Shown here one piece after another: positions 48,685 through 61,004 of a DNA stretch of 64,000 nt. Position numbers and translations under genes: made by a program. Source of the stretch: Auanema rhodensis (Eukaryota > Nematoda > Chromadorea > Rhabditida > Rhabditidae). Location: positions 21,576,001 through 21,640,000 of the forward strand of contig OZ059897.1 of NCBI GenBank assembly GCA_964057225.1, in the 5' to 3' direction. Positions within the stretch are counted from its first letter, which is position 1, and the number at the start of each line of letters is the position of its first letter. The notes below the pieces were generated by a model. It was not told where the DNA came from, searched no databases, and was given only the letters and a program-made list of their open reading frames with translations.

Positions 48685-50796
48685 AAAATTAGATTCCCCA
48701 TGTCCATATTAGTCTAAAAACAAATTTTTATTGATATTGGTGCATGGTAACCATGACTTTGAAATTTACGTGAACTTTAATTTATGCTAATTAAATGTAC
48801 ACGTGATGTGCACTTGGTATGGAACTCGCTTCACGTAAAAGATAAAGAGATGCGGTTTTCAAAAATAGATTCCCCATGTCCATATTAGTCTAAAAACAAA
48901 TTTTTATTGATATTGGTTCATGGTAACCATGACTTTGAAATTTACGTGAACTTTAATTTATGCTAATTAAATGTACACGTGATGTGCACTTGGTATGTAA
49001 CTCGCTTCACGTGAAAGATGAAGAGATGCGGTTTTCAAAATTAGATTCCCCATGTCCATATTAGTCTAAAAACAAATTTTTATTGATATTGGTGCATGGT
49101 AACCATGACTTTGAAATTTACGTGAACTTTAATTTATGCTAATTAAATGTACACGTGATGTGCACTTGGTATGTAACTCGCTTCACGTGAAAGATAAAGA
49201 GATGCGGTTTTCAAAATTAGATTCCCCATGTCCATATTAGTCTAAAAACAAATTTTTATCGATATTGGTTCATGGTAACCATGACTTTGAAATTTACGTG
49301 AACTTTAATTTATGCTAATTAAATGTACACGTGATGTGCACTTGGTATGTAACTCGCTTCACGTGAAAGATAAAGAGATACGGTTTTCAAAATTAGATTC
49401 CCCATGTCCATATTAGTCTAAAAGCAAATTTTTATCGATATTGGTGCATGGTAACCATGACTTTGAAATTTACGTGAACTTTAATTTATGCTAATTAAAT
49501 GTACACGTGATGTGCACTTGGTATGTAACTCGCTTCACGTGAAAGATAAAGAGATGCGGTTTTCAAAATTAGATTCCCCATGTCCATATTAGTCTAAAAA
49601 CAAATTTTTATTGATATTGGTTCATGGTAACCATGACTTTGAAATTTACGTGAACTTTAATTTATGCTAATTAAATGTACACGTGATGTGCACTTGGTAT
49701 GTAACTCGCTTCACGTGAAAGATAAAGAGATGCGGTTTTCAAAATTAGATTCCCCATGTCCATATTAGTCTAAAAACAAATTTTTATCGATATTGGTTCA
49801 TGGTAACCATGACTTTGAAATTTACGTGAACTTTAATTTATGCTAATTAAATGTACACGTGATGTGCACTTGGTATGTAACTCGCTTCACGTGAAAGATA
49901 AAGAGATGCGGTTTTCAAAATTAGATTCCCCATGTCCATATTAGTCTAAAAACAAATTTTTATCGATATTGGTTCATGGTAACCATGACTTTGAAATTTA
50001 CGTGAACTTTAATTTATGCTAATTAAATGTACACGTGATGTGCACTTGGTATGTAACTCGCTTCACGTGAAAGATAAAGAGATGCGGTTTTCAAAATTAG
50101 ATTCCCCATGTCCATATTAGTCTAAAAGCAAATTTTTATTGATATTGGTGCATGGTAACCATGACTTTGAAATTTACGTGAACTTTAATTTATGCTAATT
50201 AAATGTACACGTGATGTGCACTTGGTATGTAACTCGCTTCACGTGAAAGATAAAGAGATGCGGTTTTCAAAATTAGATTCCCCATGTCCATATTAGTCTA
50301 AAAACAAATTTTTATTGATATTGGTTCATGGTAACCATGACTTTGAAATTTACGTGAACTTTAATTTATGCTAATTAAATGTACACGTGATGTGCACTTG
50401 GTATGTAACTCGCTTCACGTGAAAGATGAAGAGATGCGGTTTTCAAAATTAGATTCCCCATGTCCATATTAGTCTAAAAACAAATTTTTATTGATATTGG
50501 TTCATGGTAACCATGACTTTGAAATTTACGTGAACTTTAATTTATGCTAATTAAATGTACACGTGATGTGCACTTGGTATGTAACTCGCTTCACGTGAAA
50601 GATAAAGAGATGCGGTTTTCAAAATTAGATTCCCCATGTCCATATTAGTTTAAAAACAAATTTTTATTGATATTGGTTCATGGTAACCATGACTTTGAAA
50701 TTTACGTGAACTTTAATTTATGCTAATTAAATGTACACGTGATGTGCACTTGGTATGTAACTCGCTTCACGTGAAAGATAAAGAGATTCGGTTTTC
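48685..50796 (+). repeat. g138/a5 and g36/c48 run, second copy
   Basis: Monomers #278-#289: g138+a153; a5+g160; g58; c48 with a168 (GATACGG); g36+c48+g58; plain; c48; c48; g36+g58; g160; plain; t30+t168. This is the order of 13165-15980 without the 704-bp duplication and without t127. Confidence 0.9.
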
Positions 50797-52556
50797 AAAA
50801 TTAGATTCCCCATGTCCATATTAGTCTAAAAACAAATTTTTATTGATATTGGTGCATGGTAACCATGACTTTGAAATTTACGTGAACTTAAATTTATGCT
50901 AATTAAATGTACACGTGATGTGCACTTGGTATGTAACTCGCTTCACGTGAAAGATGAAGAGATGCGGTTTTCAAAATTAGATTCCCCATGTCCATATTAG
51001 TCTAAAAACAAATTTTTATTGATATTGGTTCATGGTAACCATGACTTTGAAATTTACGTGAACTTTAATTTATGCTAATTAAATGTACACGTGATGTGCA
51101 CTTGGTATGTAACTCGCTTCACGTGAAAGATAAAGAGATGCGGTTTTCAAAATTAGATTCCCCATGTCCATATTAGTTTAAAAACAAATTTTTATTGATA
51201 TTGGTTCATGGTAACCATGACTTTGAAATTTACGTGAACTTTAATTTATGCTAATTAAATGTACACGTGATGTGCACTTGGTATGTAACTCGCTTCACGT
51301 GAAAGATAAAGAGATGCGGTTTTTAAAATTAGATTCCCCATGTCCATATTAGTCTAAAAACAAATTTTTATTGATATTGGTGCATGGTAACCATGACTTT
51401 GAAATTTACGTGAACTTTAATTTATGCTAATTAAATGTACACGTGATGTGCACTTGGTATGTAACTCGCTTCACGTGAAAGATAAAGAGATGCGGTTTTC
51501 AAAATTATATTCCCCATGTCCATATTAGTCTAAAAACAAATTTTTATTGATATTGGTGCATGGTAACCATGACTTTGAAATTTACGTGAACTTTAATTTG
51601 TGCTAATTAAATGTACACGTGATGTGCACTTGGTATGTAACTCGCTTCACGTGAAAGATAAAGAGATTCGGTTTTCAAAATTAGATTCCCCATGTCCATA
51701 TTAGTCTAAAAACAAATTTTTATTGATATTGGTGCATGGTAACCATGACTTTGAAATTTACGTGAACTTAAATTTATGCTAATTAAATGTACACGTGATG
51801 TGCACTTGGTATGTAACTCGCTTCACGTGAAAGATGAAGAGATGCGGTTTTCAAAATTAGATTCCCCATGTCCATATTAGTCTAAAAACAAATTTTTATT
51901 GATATTGGTTCATGGTAACCATGACTTTGAAATTTACGTGAACTTTAATTTATGCTAATTAAATGTACACGTGATGTGCACTTGGTATGTAACTCGCTTC
52001 ACGTGAAAGATAAAGAGATGCGGTTTTCAAAATTAGATTCCCCATGTCCATATTAGTTTAAAAACAAATTTTTATTGATATTGGTTCATGGTAACCATGA
52101 CTTTGAAATTTACGTGAACTTTAATTTATGCTAATTAAATGTACACGTGATGTGCACTTGGTATGTAACTCGCTTCACGTGAAAGATAAAGAGATGCGGT
52201 TTTTAAAATTAGATTCCCCATGTCCATATTAGTCTAAAAACAAATTTTTATTGATATTGGTGCATGGTAACCATGACTTTGAAATTTACGTGAACTTTAA
52301 TTTATGCTAATTAAATGTACACGTGATGTGCACTTGGTATGTAACTCGCTTCACGTGAAAGATAAAGAGATGCGGTTTTCAAAATTATATTCCCCATGTC
52401 CATATTAGTCTAAAAACAAATTTTTATTGATATTGGTGCATGGTAACCATGACTTTGAAATTTACGTGAACTTTAATTTGTGCTAATTAAATGTACACGT
52501 GATGTGCACTTGGTATGTAACTCGCTTCACGTGAAAGATAAAGAGATTCGGTTTTC
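50797..52556 (+). repeat. Five-monomer unit in two tandem copies (880 bp each)
   Basis: Monomers #290-#294 and #295-#299 have the same order: g58+a94+g160; plain; t30+t176; g58; t8+g58+g100+t168. The two copies read identically at all sites I tracked. The partner region at 15981-16860 has one copy, so this is a recent local duplication. Confidence 0.92.
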
Positions 52557-55548
52557 AAAATTAGATTCCCCATGTCCATATTAGTCTAAAAACAAATTTT
52601 TATTGATATTGGTGCATGGTAACCATGACTTTGAAATTTACGTGGACTTAAATTTATGCTAATTAAATGTACACGTGATGTGCACTTGGTATGTAACTCG
52701 CTTCACGTGAAAGATAAAGAGATGCGGTTTTCAAAATTAGATTCCCCATGTCCATATTAGTCTAAAAACAAATTTTTATCGATATTGGTTCATGGTAACC
52801 ATGACTTTGAAATTTACGTGAACTTTAATTTATGCTAATTAAATGTACACGTGATGTGCACTTGGTATGTAACTCGCTTCACGTGAAAGATAAAGAGATG
52901 CGGTTTTCAAAATTAGATTCCCCATGTCCATATTAGTCTAAAAACAAATTTTTATCGATATTGGTTCATGGTAACCATGACTTTGAAATTTACGTGAACT
53001 TTAATTTATGCTAATTAAATGTACACGTGATGTGCACTTGGTATCTAACTCGCTTCACGTGAAAGATAAAGAGATGCGGTTTTCAAAATTATATTCCCCA
53101 TGTCCATATTAGTCTAAAAACAAATTTTTATTGATATTGGTGCATGGTAACCATGACTTTGAAATTTACGTGAACTTTAATTTGTGCTAATTAAATGTAC
53201 ACGTGATGTGCACTTGGTATGTAACTCGCTTCACGTGAAAGATAAAGAGATGCGGTTTTCAAAATTAGATTCCCCATGTCCATATTAGTCTAAAAACAAA
53301 TTTTTATTGATATTGGTGCATGGTAACCATGACTTTGAAATTTACGTGAACTTTAATTTATGCTAATTAAATGTACACGTGATGTGCACTTGGTATGTAA
53401 CTCGCTTCACGTGAAAGATAAAGAGATGCGGTTTTCAAAATTAGATTCCCCATGTCCATATTAGTCTAAAAACAAATTTTTATCGATATTGGTTCATGGT
53501 AACCATGACTTTGAAATTTACGTGAACTTTAATTTATGCTAATTAAATGTACACGTGATGTGCACTTGGTATCTAACTCGCTTCACGTGAAAGATAAAGA
53601 GATGCGGTTTTCAAAATTATATTCCCCATGTCCATGTTAGTCTAAAAACAAATTTTTATTGATATTGGTGCATGGTAACCATGACTTTGAAATTTACGTG
53701 AACTTTAATTTGTGCTAATTAAATGTACACGTGATGTGCACTTGGTATGTAACTCGCTTCACGTGAAAGATAAAGAGATGCGGTTTTCAAAATTAGATTC
53801 CCCATGTCCATATTAGTCTAAAAACAAATTTTTATTGATATTGGTGCATGGTAACCATGACTTTGAAATTTACGTGAACTTTAATTTATGCTAATTAAAT
53901 GTACACGTGATGTGCACTTGGTATGTAACTCGCTTCACGTGAAAGATAAAGAGATGCGGTTTTCAAAATTAGATTCCCCATGTCCATATTAGTCTAAAAA
54001 CAAATTTTTATTGATATTGGTTCATGGTAACCATGACTTTGAAATTTACGTGAACTTTAATTTATGCTAATTGAATTTACACGTGATGTGCACTTGGTAT
54101 GTAACTCGCTTCACGTGAAAGATAAAAAGATGTGGTTTTCAAAATTAGATTCCCCATGTCCATATTAGTCTAAAAACTAATTTTTATTGATATTGGTTCA
54201 TGGTAACCATGACTTTGAAATTTACGTGAACTTTAATTTATGCTAATTAAATGTACACGTGATGTGCACTTGGTATGTAACTCGCTTCACGTGAAAGATA
54301 AAGAGATGCGGTTTTCAAAATTAGATTCCCCATGTCCATATTAGTCTAAAAACAAATTTTTATTGATATTGGTGCATGGTAACCATGACTTTGAAATTTA
54401 CGTGAACTTTAATTTATGCTAATTAAATGTACACGTGATGTGCACTTGGTATGTAACTCGCTTCACGTGAAAGATAAAGAGATGCGGTTTTCAAAATTAG
54501 ATTCCCCATGTCCATATTAGTCTAAAACCAAATTTTTATTGATATTGGTTCATGGTAACCATGACTTTGAAATTTACGTGAACTTTAATTTATGCTAATT
54601 AAATGTACACGTGATGTGCACTTGGTATGTAACTCGCTTCACGTGAAAGATGAAGAGATGCGGTTTTCAAAATTAGATTCCCCATGTCCATATTAGTCTA
54701 AAAACAAATTTTTATTGATATTGGTTCATGGTAACCATGACTTTGAAATTTACGTGAACTTTAATTTATGCTAATTGAATTTACACGTGATGTGCACTTG
54801 GTATGTAACTCGCTTCACGTGAAAGATAAAAAGATGTGGTTTTCAAAATTAGATTCCCCATGTCCATATTAGTCTAAAAACTAATTTTTATTGATATTGG
54901 TTCATGGTAACCATGACTTTGAAATTTACGTGAACTTTAATTTATGCTAATTAAATGTACACGTGATGTGCACTTGGTATGTAACTCGCTTCACGTGAAA
55001 GATAAAGAGATGCGGTTTTCAAAATTAGATTCCCCATGTCCATATTAGTCTAAAACCAAATTTTTATTGATATTGGTTCATGGTAACCATGACTTTGAAA
55101 TTTACGTGAACTTTAATTTATGCTAATTAAATGTACACGTGATGTGCACTTGGTATGTAACTCGCTTCACGTGAAAGATAAAAAGATGTGGTTTTCAAAA
55201 TTAGATTCCCCATGTCCATATTAGTCTAAAAACTAATTTTTATTGATATTGGTTCATGGTAACCATGACTTTGAAATTTACGTGAACTTTAATTTATGCT
55301 AATTAAATGTACACGTGATGTGCACTTGGTATGTAACTCGCTTCACGTGAAAGATAAAGAGATGCGGTTTTCAAAATTAGATTCCCCATGTCCATATTAG
55401 TCTAAAAACAAATTTTTATTGATATTGGTGCATGGTAACCATGACTTTGAAATTTACGTGAACTTTAATTTATGCTAATTAAATGTACACGTGATGTGCA
55501 CTTGGTATGTAACTCGCTTCACGTGAAAGATGAAGAGATGCGGTTTTC
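52557..55548 (+). repeat. X X Y run, then c36/B/t38 monomers before the next P module
   Basis: Monomers #300-#316: a94 with private GTGGACTTA; c48; X; X (its t8 monomer with g24, CATGTTAG); Y; c36+g160; B; t38; hybrid; t38; g58+g160. Only one Y follows the two X modules, unlike 16861-19324. The hybrid at 55021-55196 has c36 on the left and a163+t169 on the right without g109+t113, so it joins a c36 monomer to a B monomer between positions 36 and 163. Confidence 0.88.
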
Positions 55549-57484
55549 AAAATTAGATTCCCCATGTCCATATTAGTCTAAAAACAAATTTTTATTGATA
55601 TTGGTTCATGGTAACCATGACTTTGAAATTTACGTGAACTTTAATTTATGCTAATTAAATGTACACGTGATGTGCACTTGGTATGTAACTCGCTCCACGT
55701 GAAAGATAAAGAGATGCGGTTTTCAAAATTTGATTCCCCATGTCCATATTAGTCTAAAAACAAATTTTTATTGATATTGGTTCATGGTAACCATGACTTT
55801 GAAATTTACGTGAACTTTAATTTATGCTAATTAAATGTACACGTGATGTGCACTTGGTATGTAACTCGCTTCACGTGAAAGATAAAGAGATGCGGTTTTT
55901 AAAATTAGATTCCCCATGTCCATATTAGTCTAAAAACAAATTTTTATTGATATTGGTGCATGGTAACCATGACTTTGAAATTTACGTGAACTTTAATTTA
56001 TGCTAATTAAATGTACACGTGATGTGCACTTGGTATGTAACTCGCTTCACGTGAAAGATAAAGAGATGCGGTTTTCAAAATTAGATTCCCCATCTCCATA
56101 TTAGTCTAAAAACAAATTTTTATTGATATTGGTGCATGGTAACCATGACTTTGAAATTTACGTGAACTTTAATTTATGCTAATTAAATGTACACGTGATG
56201 TGCACTTGGTATGTAACTCGCTTCACGTGAAAGATAAAGAGATGCGGTTTTCAAAATTAGATTCCCCATGTCCATATTAGTCTAAAAACAAATTTTTATT
56301 GATATTGGTTCATGGTAACCATGACTTTGAATATTACGTGAACTTTAATTTATGCTAATTGAATGTACACGTGATGTGCACTTGGTATGTAACTCGCTTC
56401 ACGTGAAAGATAAAGAGATGCGGTTTTCAAAATTAGATTCCCCATGTCCATATTAGTCTAAAAACAAATTTTTATTGATATTGGTTCATGGTAACCATGA
56501 CTTTGAATATTACGTGAACTTTAATTTATGCTAATTGAATGTACACGTGATGTGCACTTGGTATGTAACTCGCTTCACGTGAAAGATAAAGAGATGCGGT
56601 TTTCAAAATTAGATTCCCCATGTCCATATTAGTCTAAAAACAAATTTTTATTGATATTGGTTCATGGTAACCATGACTTTGAAATTTACGTGAACTTTAA
56701 TTTATGCTAATTAAATGTACACGTGATGTGCACTTGGTATGTAACTCGCTTCACGTGAAAGATAAAGAGATGCGGTTTTCAAAATTAGATTCCCCATGTC
56801 CATATTAGTCTAAAAACAAATTTTTATTGATATTGGTGCATGGTAACCATGACTTTGAAATTTACGTGAACTTTAATTTATGCTAATTAAATGTACACGT
56901 GATGTGCACTTGGTATGTAACTCGCTTCACGTAAAAGATGAAGAGATGCGGTTTTCAAAATTAGATTCCCCATGTCCATATTAGTCTAAAAACAAATTTT
57001 TATTGATATTGGTGCATGGTAACCATGACTTTGAAATTTACGTGAACTTTAATTTATGCTAATTAAATGTACACGTGATGTGCACTTGGTATGTAACTTG
57101 CTTCACGTGAAAGATCAAGAGATGCGGTTTTCAAAATTAGATTCCCCATGTCCATATTAGTCTAAAAACAAATTTTTATTGATATTGGTGCATGGTAACC
57201 ATGACTTTGAAATTTACGTGAACTTTAATTTATGCTAATTAAATGTACACGTGATGTGCACTTGGTATGTAACTCGCTTCACGTAAAAGATAAAGAGATT
57301 CGGTTCTCAAAATTAGATTCCCCATGTCCATATTAGTCTAAAAACAAATTTTTATTGATATTGGTGCATGGTAACCATGACTTTGAAATTTACGTGAACT
57401 TTAATTTATGCTAATTAAATGTACACGTGATGTGCACTTGGTATGTAACTCGCTTCACGTAAAAAATAAAGAGATGCGGTTTTC
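55549..57484 (+). repeat. P module and start of the a153/c160 run, third lineage
   Basis: Monomers #317-#327: c147; t176 with private t7 (AATTTGATT); g58; c18+g58; V; V; plain; a153+g160; t143+c160; a153+t168+c174; a153+a157. This matches 27949-29884 at offset 27,600, with full-length third monomer and no c120. Confidence 0.9.
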
Positions 57485-59068
57485 AAAATTAGATTCCCCA
57501 TGTCCATATTAGTTTAAAAACAAATTTTTATTGATATTGGTTCATGGTAACCATGACTTTGAAATTTACGTGAACTTTAATTTATGCTAATTAAATGTAC
57601 ACGTGATGTGCACTTGGTATGTAACTCGCTTCACGTGAAAGATAAAGAGATGCGGTTTTTAAAATTAGATTCCCCATGTCCATATTAGTCTAAAAACAAA
57701 TTTTTATTGATATTGGTGCATGGTAACCATGACTTTGAAATTTACGTGAACTTTAATTTATGCTAATTAAATGTACACGTGATGTGCACTTGGTATGTAA
57801 CTCGCTTCACGTAAAAGATGAAGAGATGCGGTTTTCAAAATTAGATTCCCCATGTCCATATTAGTCTAAAAACAAATTTTTATTGATATTGGTGCATGGT
57901 AACCATGACTTTGAAATTTACGTGAACTTTAATTTATGCTAATTAAATGTACACGTGATGTGCACTTGGTATGTAACTCGCTTCACGTGAAAGATAAAGA
58001 GATGCGGTTTTCAAAATTAGATTCCCCATGTCCATATTAGTCTAAAAACAAATTTTTATTGATATTGGTGCATGGTAACCATGACTTTGAAATTTACGTG
58101 AACTTTAATTTATGCTAATTAAATGTACACGTGATGTGCACTTGGTATGTAACTCGCTTCACGTGAAAGATAAAGAGATGCGGTTTTCAAAGTTAGATTC
58201 CCCATGTCCATATTAGTCTAAAAACAAATTTTTATTGATATTGGTTCATGGTAACCATGACTTTGAATATTACGTGAACTTTAATTTATGCTAATTGAAT
58301 GTACACGTGATGTGCACTTGGTATGTAACTCGCTTCACGTGAAAGATAAAGAGATGCGGTTTTCAAAATTAGATTCCCCATGTCCATATTAGTCTAAAAA
58401 CAAATTTTTATTGATATTGCTTCATGGTAACCATGACTTTGAAATTTACGTGAACTTTAATTTATGCTAATTAAATGTACACGTGATGTGCACTTGGTAT
58501 GTAACTCGCTTCACGTGAAAGATCAAGAGATGCGGTTTTAAAAATTAGATTCCCCATGTCCATATTAGTCTAAAAACAAATTTTTATTGATATTGGTGCA
58601 TGGTAACCATGACTTTGAAATTTACGTGAACTTTAATTTATGCTAATTAAATGTACACGTGATGTGCACTTGGTATGTAACTCGCTTCACGTGAAAGATA
58701 AAGAGATTTGGTTTTCAAAATTAGATTCCCCATGTCCATATTAGTCTAAAAACAAATTTTTATTGATATTGGTGCATGGTAACCATGACTTTGAAATTTA
58801 CGTGAACTTTAATTTATGCTAATTAAATGTACACGTGATGTGCACTTGGTATGTAACTCGCTTCACGTAAAAAATAAAGAGATGCGGTTTTCAAAAATAG
58901 ATTCCCCATGTCCATATTAGTCTAAAAACAAATTTTTATTGATATTGGTTCATGGTAACCATGACTTTGAAATTTACGTGAACTTTAATTTATGCTAATT
59001 AAATGTACACGTGATGTGCACTTGGTATGTAACTCACTTCACGTGAAAGATAAAGAGATTCGGTTTTC
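57485..59068 (+). repeat. Block A, third copy, two monomers shorter
   Basis: Monomers #328-#336 match #173-#181 (30237-31820). The pair corresponding to 29885-30236 (t168; a153+a157) is missing, as expected from exchange between the two a153+a157 monomers that flank it. Private changes: g4 (AAAGTTAG, 58189), c56 (TATTGCTT, 58365) and, at 58893, a5 with a144 (AACTCACTT). Confidence 0.88.
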
Positions 59069-61004
59069 GAAATTAGATTCCCCATGTCCATATTAGTCTA
59101 AAAACAAATTTTTATTGATATTGGTTCATGGTAACCATGACTTTGAATATTACGTGAACGTTAATTTATGCTAATTGAATGTACACGTGATGTGCACTTG
59201 GTATGTAACTCGCTTCACGTGAAAGATGAAGAGATGCGGTTTTTAAAATTAGATTCCCCATGTCCATATTAGTCTAAAAACAAATTTTTATTGATATTGG
59301 TTCATGGTAACCATGACTTTGAAATTTACGTGAACTTTAATTTATGCTAATTAAATGTACACGTGATGTGCACTTGGTATGTAACTCGCTTCACGTGAAA
59401 GATAAAGAGATGCGGTTTTCAAAATTAGATTCCCCATGTCCATATTAGTCTAAAAACAAATTTTTATTGATATTGGTTCATGGTAACCATGACTTTGAAA
59501 TTTACGTGAACTTTAATTTATGCTAATTAAATGTACACGTGATGTGCACTTGGTATGTAACTCGCTTCACGTGAAAGATAAAGAGATGCGGTTTTCAAAA
59601 TTAGATTCCCCATGTCCATATTAGTCTAAAAACAAATTTTTATTGATATTGGTGCATGGTAACCATGACTTTGAAATTTACGTGAACTTTAATTTATGCT
59701 AATTAAATGTACACGTGATGTGCACTTGGTATGTAACTCGCTTCACGTAAAAGATGAAGAGATGCGGTTTTCAAAATTAGATTCCCCATGTCCATATTAG
59801 TCTAAAAACAAATTTTTATTGATATTGGTGCATGGTAACCATGACTTTGAAATTTACGTGAACTTTAATTTATGCTAATTAAATGTACACGTGATGTGCA
59901 CTTGGTATGTAACTCGCTTCACGTGAAAGATCAAGAGATGCGGTTTTCAAAATTAGATTCCCCATGTCCATATTAGTCTAAAAACAAATTTTTATTGATA
60001 TTGGTGCATGGTAACCATGACTTTGAAATTTACGTGAACTTTAATTTATGCTAATTAATTGTACACGTGATGTGCACTTGGTATGTAACTCGCTTCACGT
60101 GAAAGATAAAGAGATTCGGTTTTCAAAATTAGATTCCCCATGTCCATATTAGTCTAAAAACAAATTTTTATTGATATTGGTGCATGGTAACCATGACTTT
60201 GAAATTTACGTGAACTTTAATTTATGCTAATTAAATGTACACGTGATGTGCACTTGGTATGTAACTCGCTTCACGTAAAAAATAAAGAGATGCGGTTTTC
60301 AAAATTAGATTCCCCATGTCCATATTAGTCTAAAAACAAATTTTTATTGATATTGGTTCATGGTAACCATGACTTTGAAATTTACGTGAACTTTAATTTA
60401 TGCTAATTAAATGTACACGTGATGTGCACTTGGTATGTAACTCGCTTCACGTGAAAGATAAAGAGATTCGGTTTTCGAAATTAGATTCCCCATGTCCATA
60501 TTAGTCTAAAAACAAATTTTTATTGATATTGGTTCATGGTAACCATGACTTTGAATATTACGTGAACGTTAATTTATGCTAATTGAATGTACACGTGATG
60601 TGCACTTGGTATGTAACTCGCTTCACGTGAAAGATAAAGAGATGCGGTTTTCAAAATTAGATTCCCCATGTCCATATTAGTCTAAAAACAAATTTTTATT
60701 GATATTGGTTCATGGTAACCATGACTTTGAAATTTACGTGAACTTTGATTTATGCTAATTAAATGTACACGTGATGTGCACTTGGTATGTAACTCGCTTC
60801 ACGTGAAAGATCAAGAGATGCGGTTTTCAAAATTAGATTCCCCATGTCCATATTAGTCTAAAAACAAATTTTTATTGATATTGGTGCATGGTAACCATGA
60901 CTTTGAAATTTACGTGAACTTTAATTTATGCTAATTAAATGTACACGTGATGTGCACTTGGTATGTAACTCGCTTCACGTGAAAGATAAAGAGATTCGGT
61001 TTTC
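59069..61004 (+). repeat. g1/V/g92 run, single copy
   Basis: Monomers #337-#347 match the 13-monomer unit of 31821-36396 but occur once: g1+V+g92+g160+t176; plain; plain; a153+g160; c160; t111+t168; a153+a157; t168; g1+V+g92; g95+c160; t168. The t111 monomer has GATTCGG, without the c170 found in both copies at 32701 and 34989. Confidence 0.9.
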
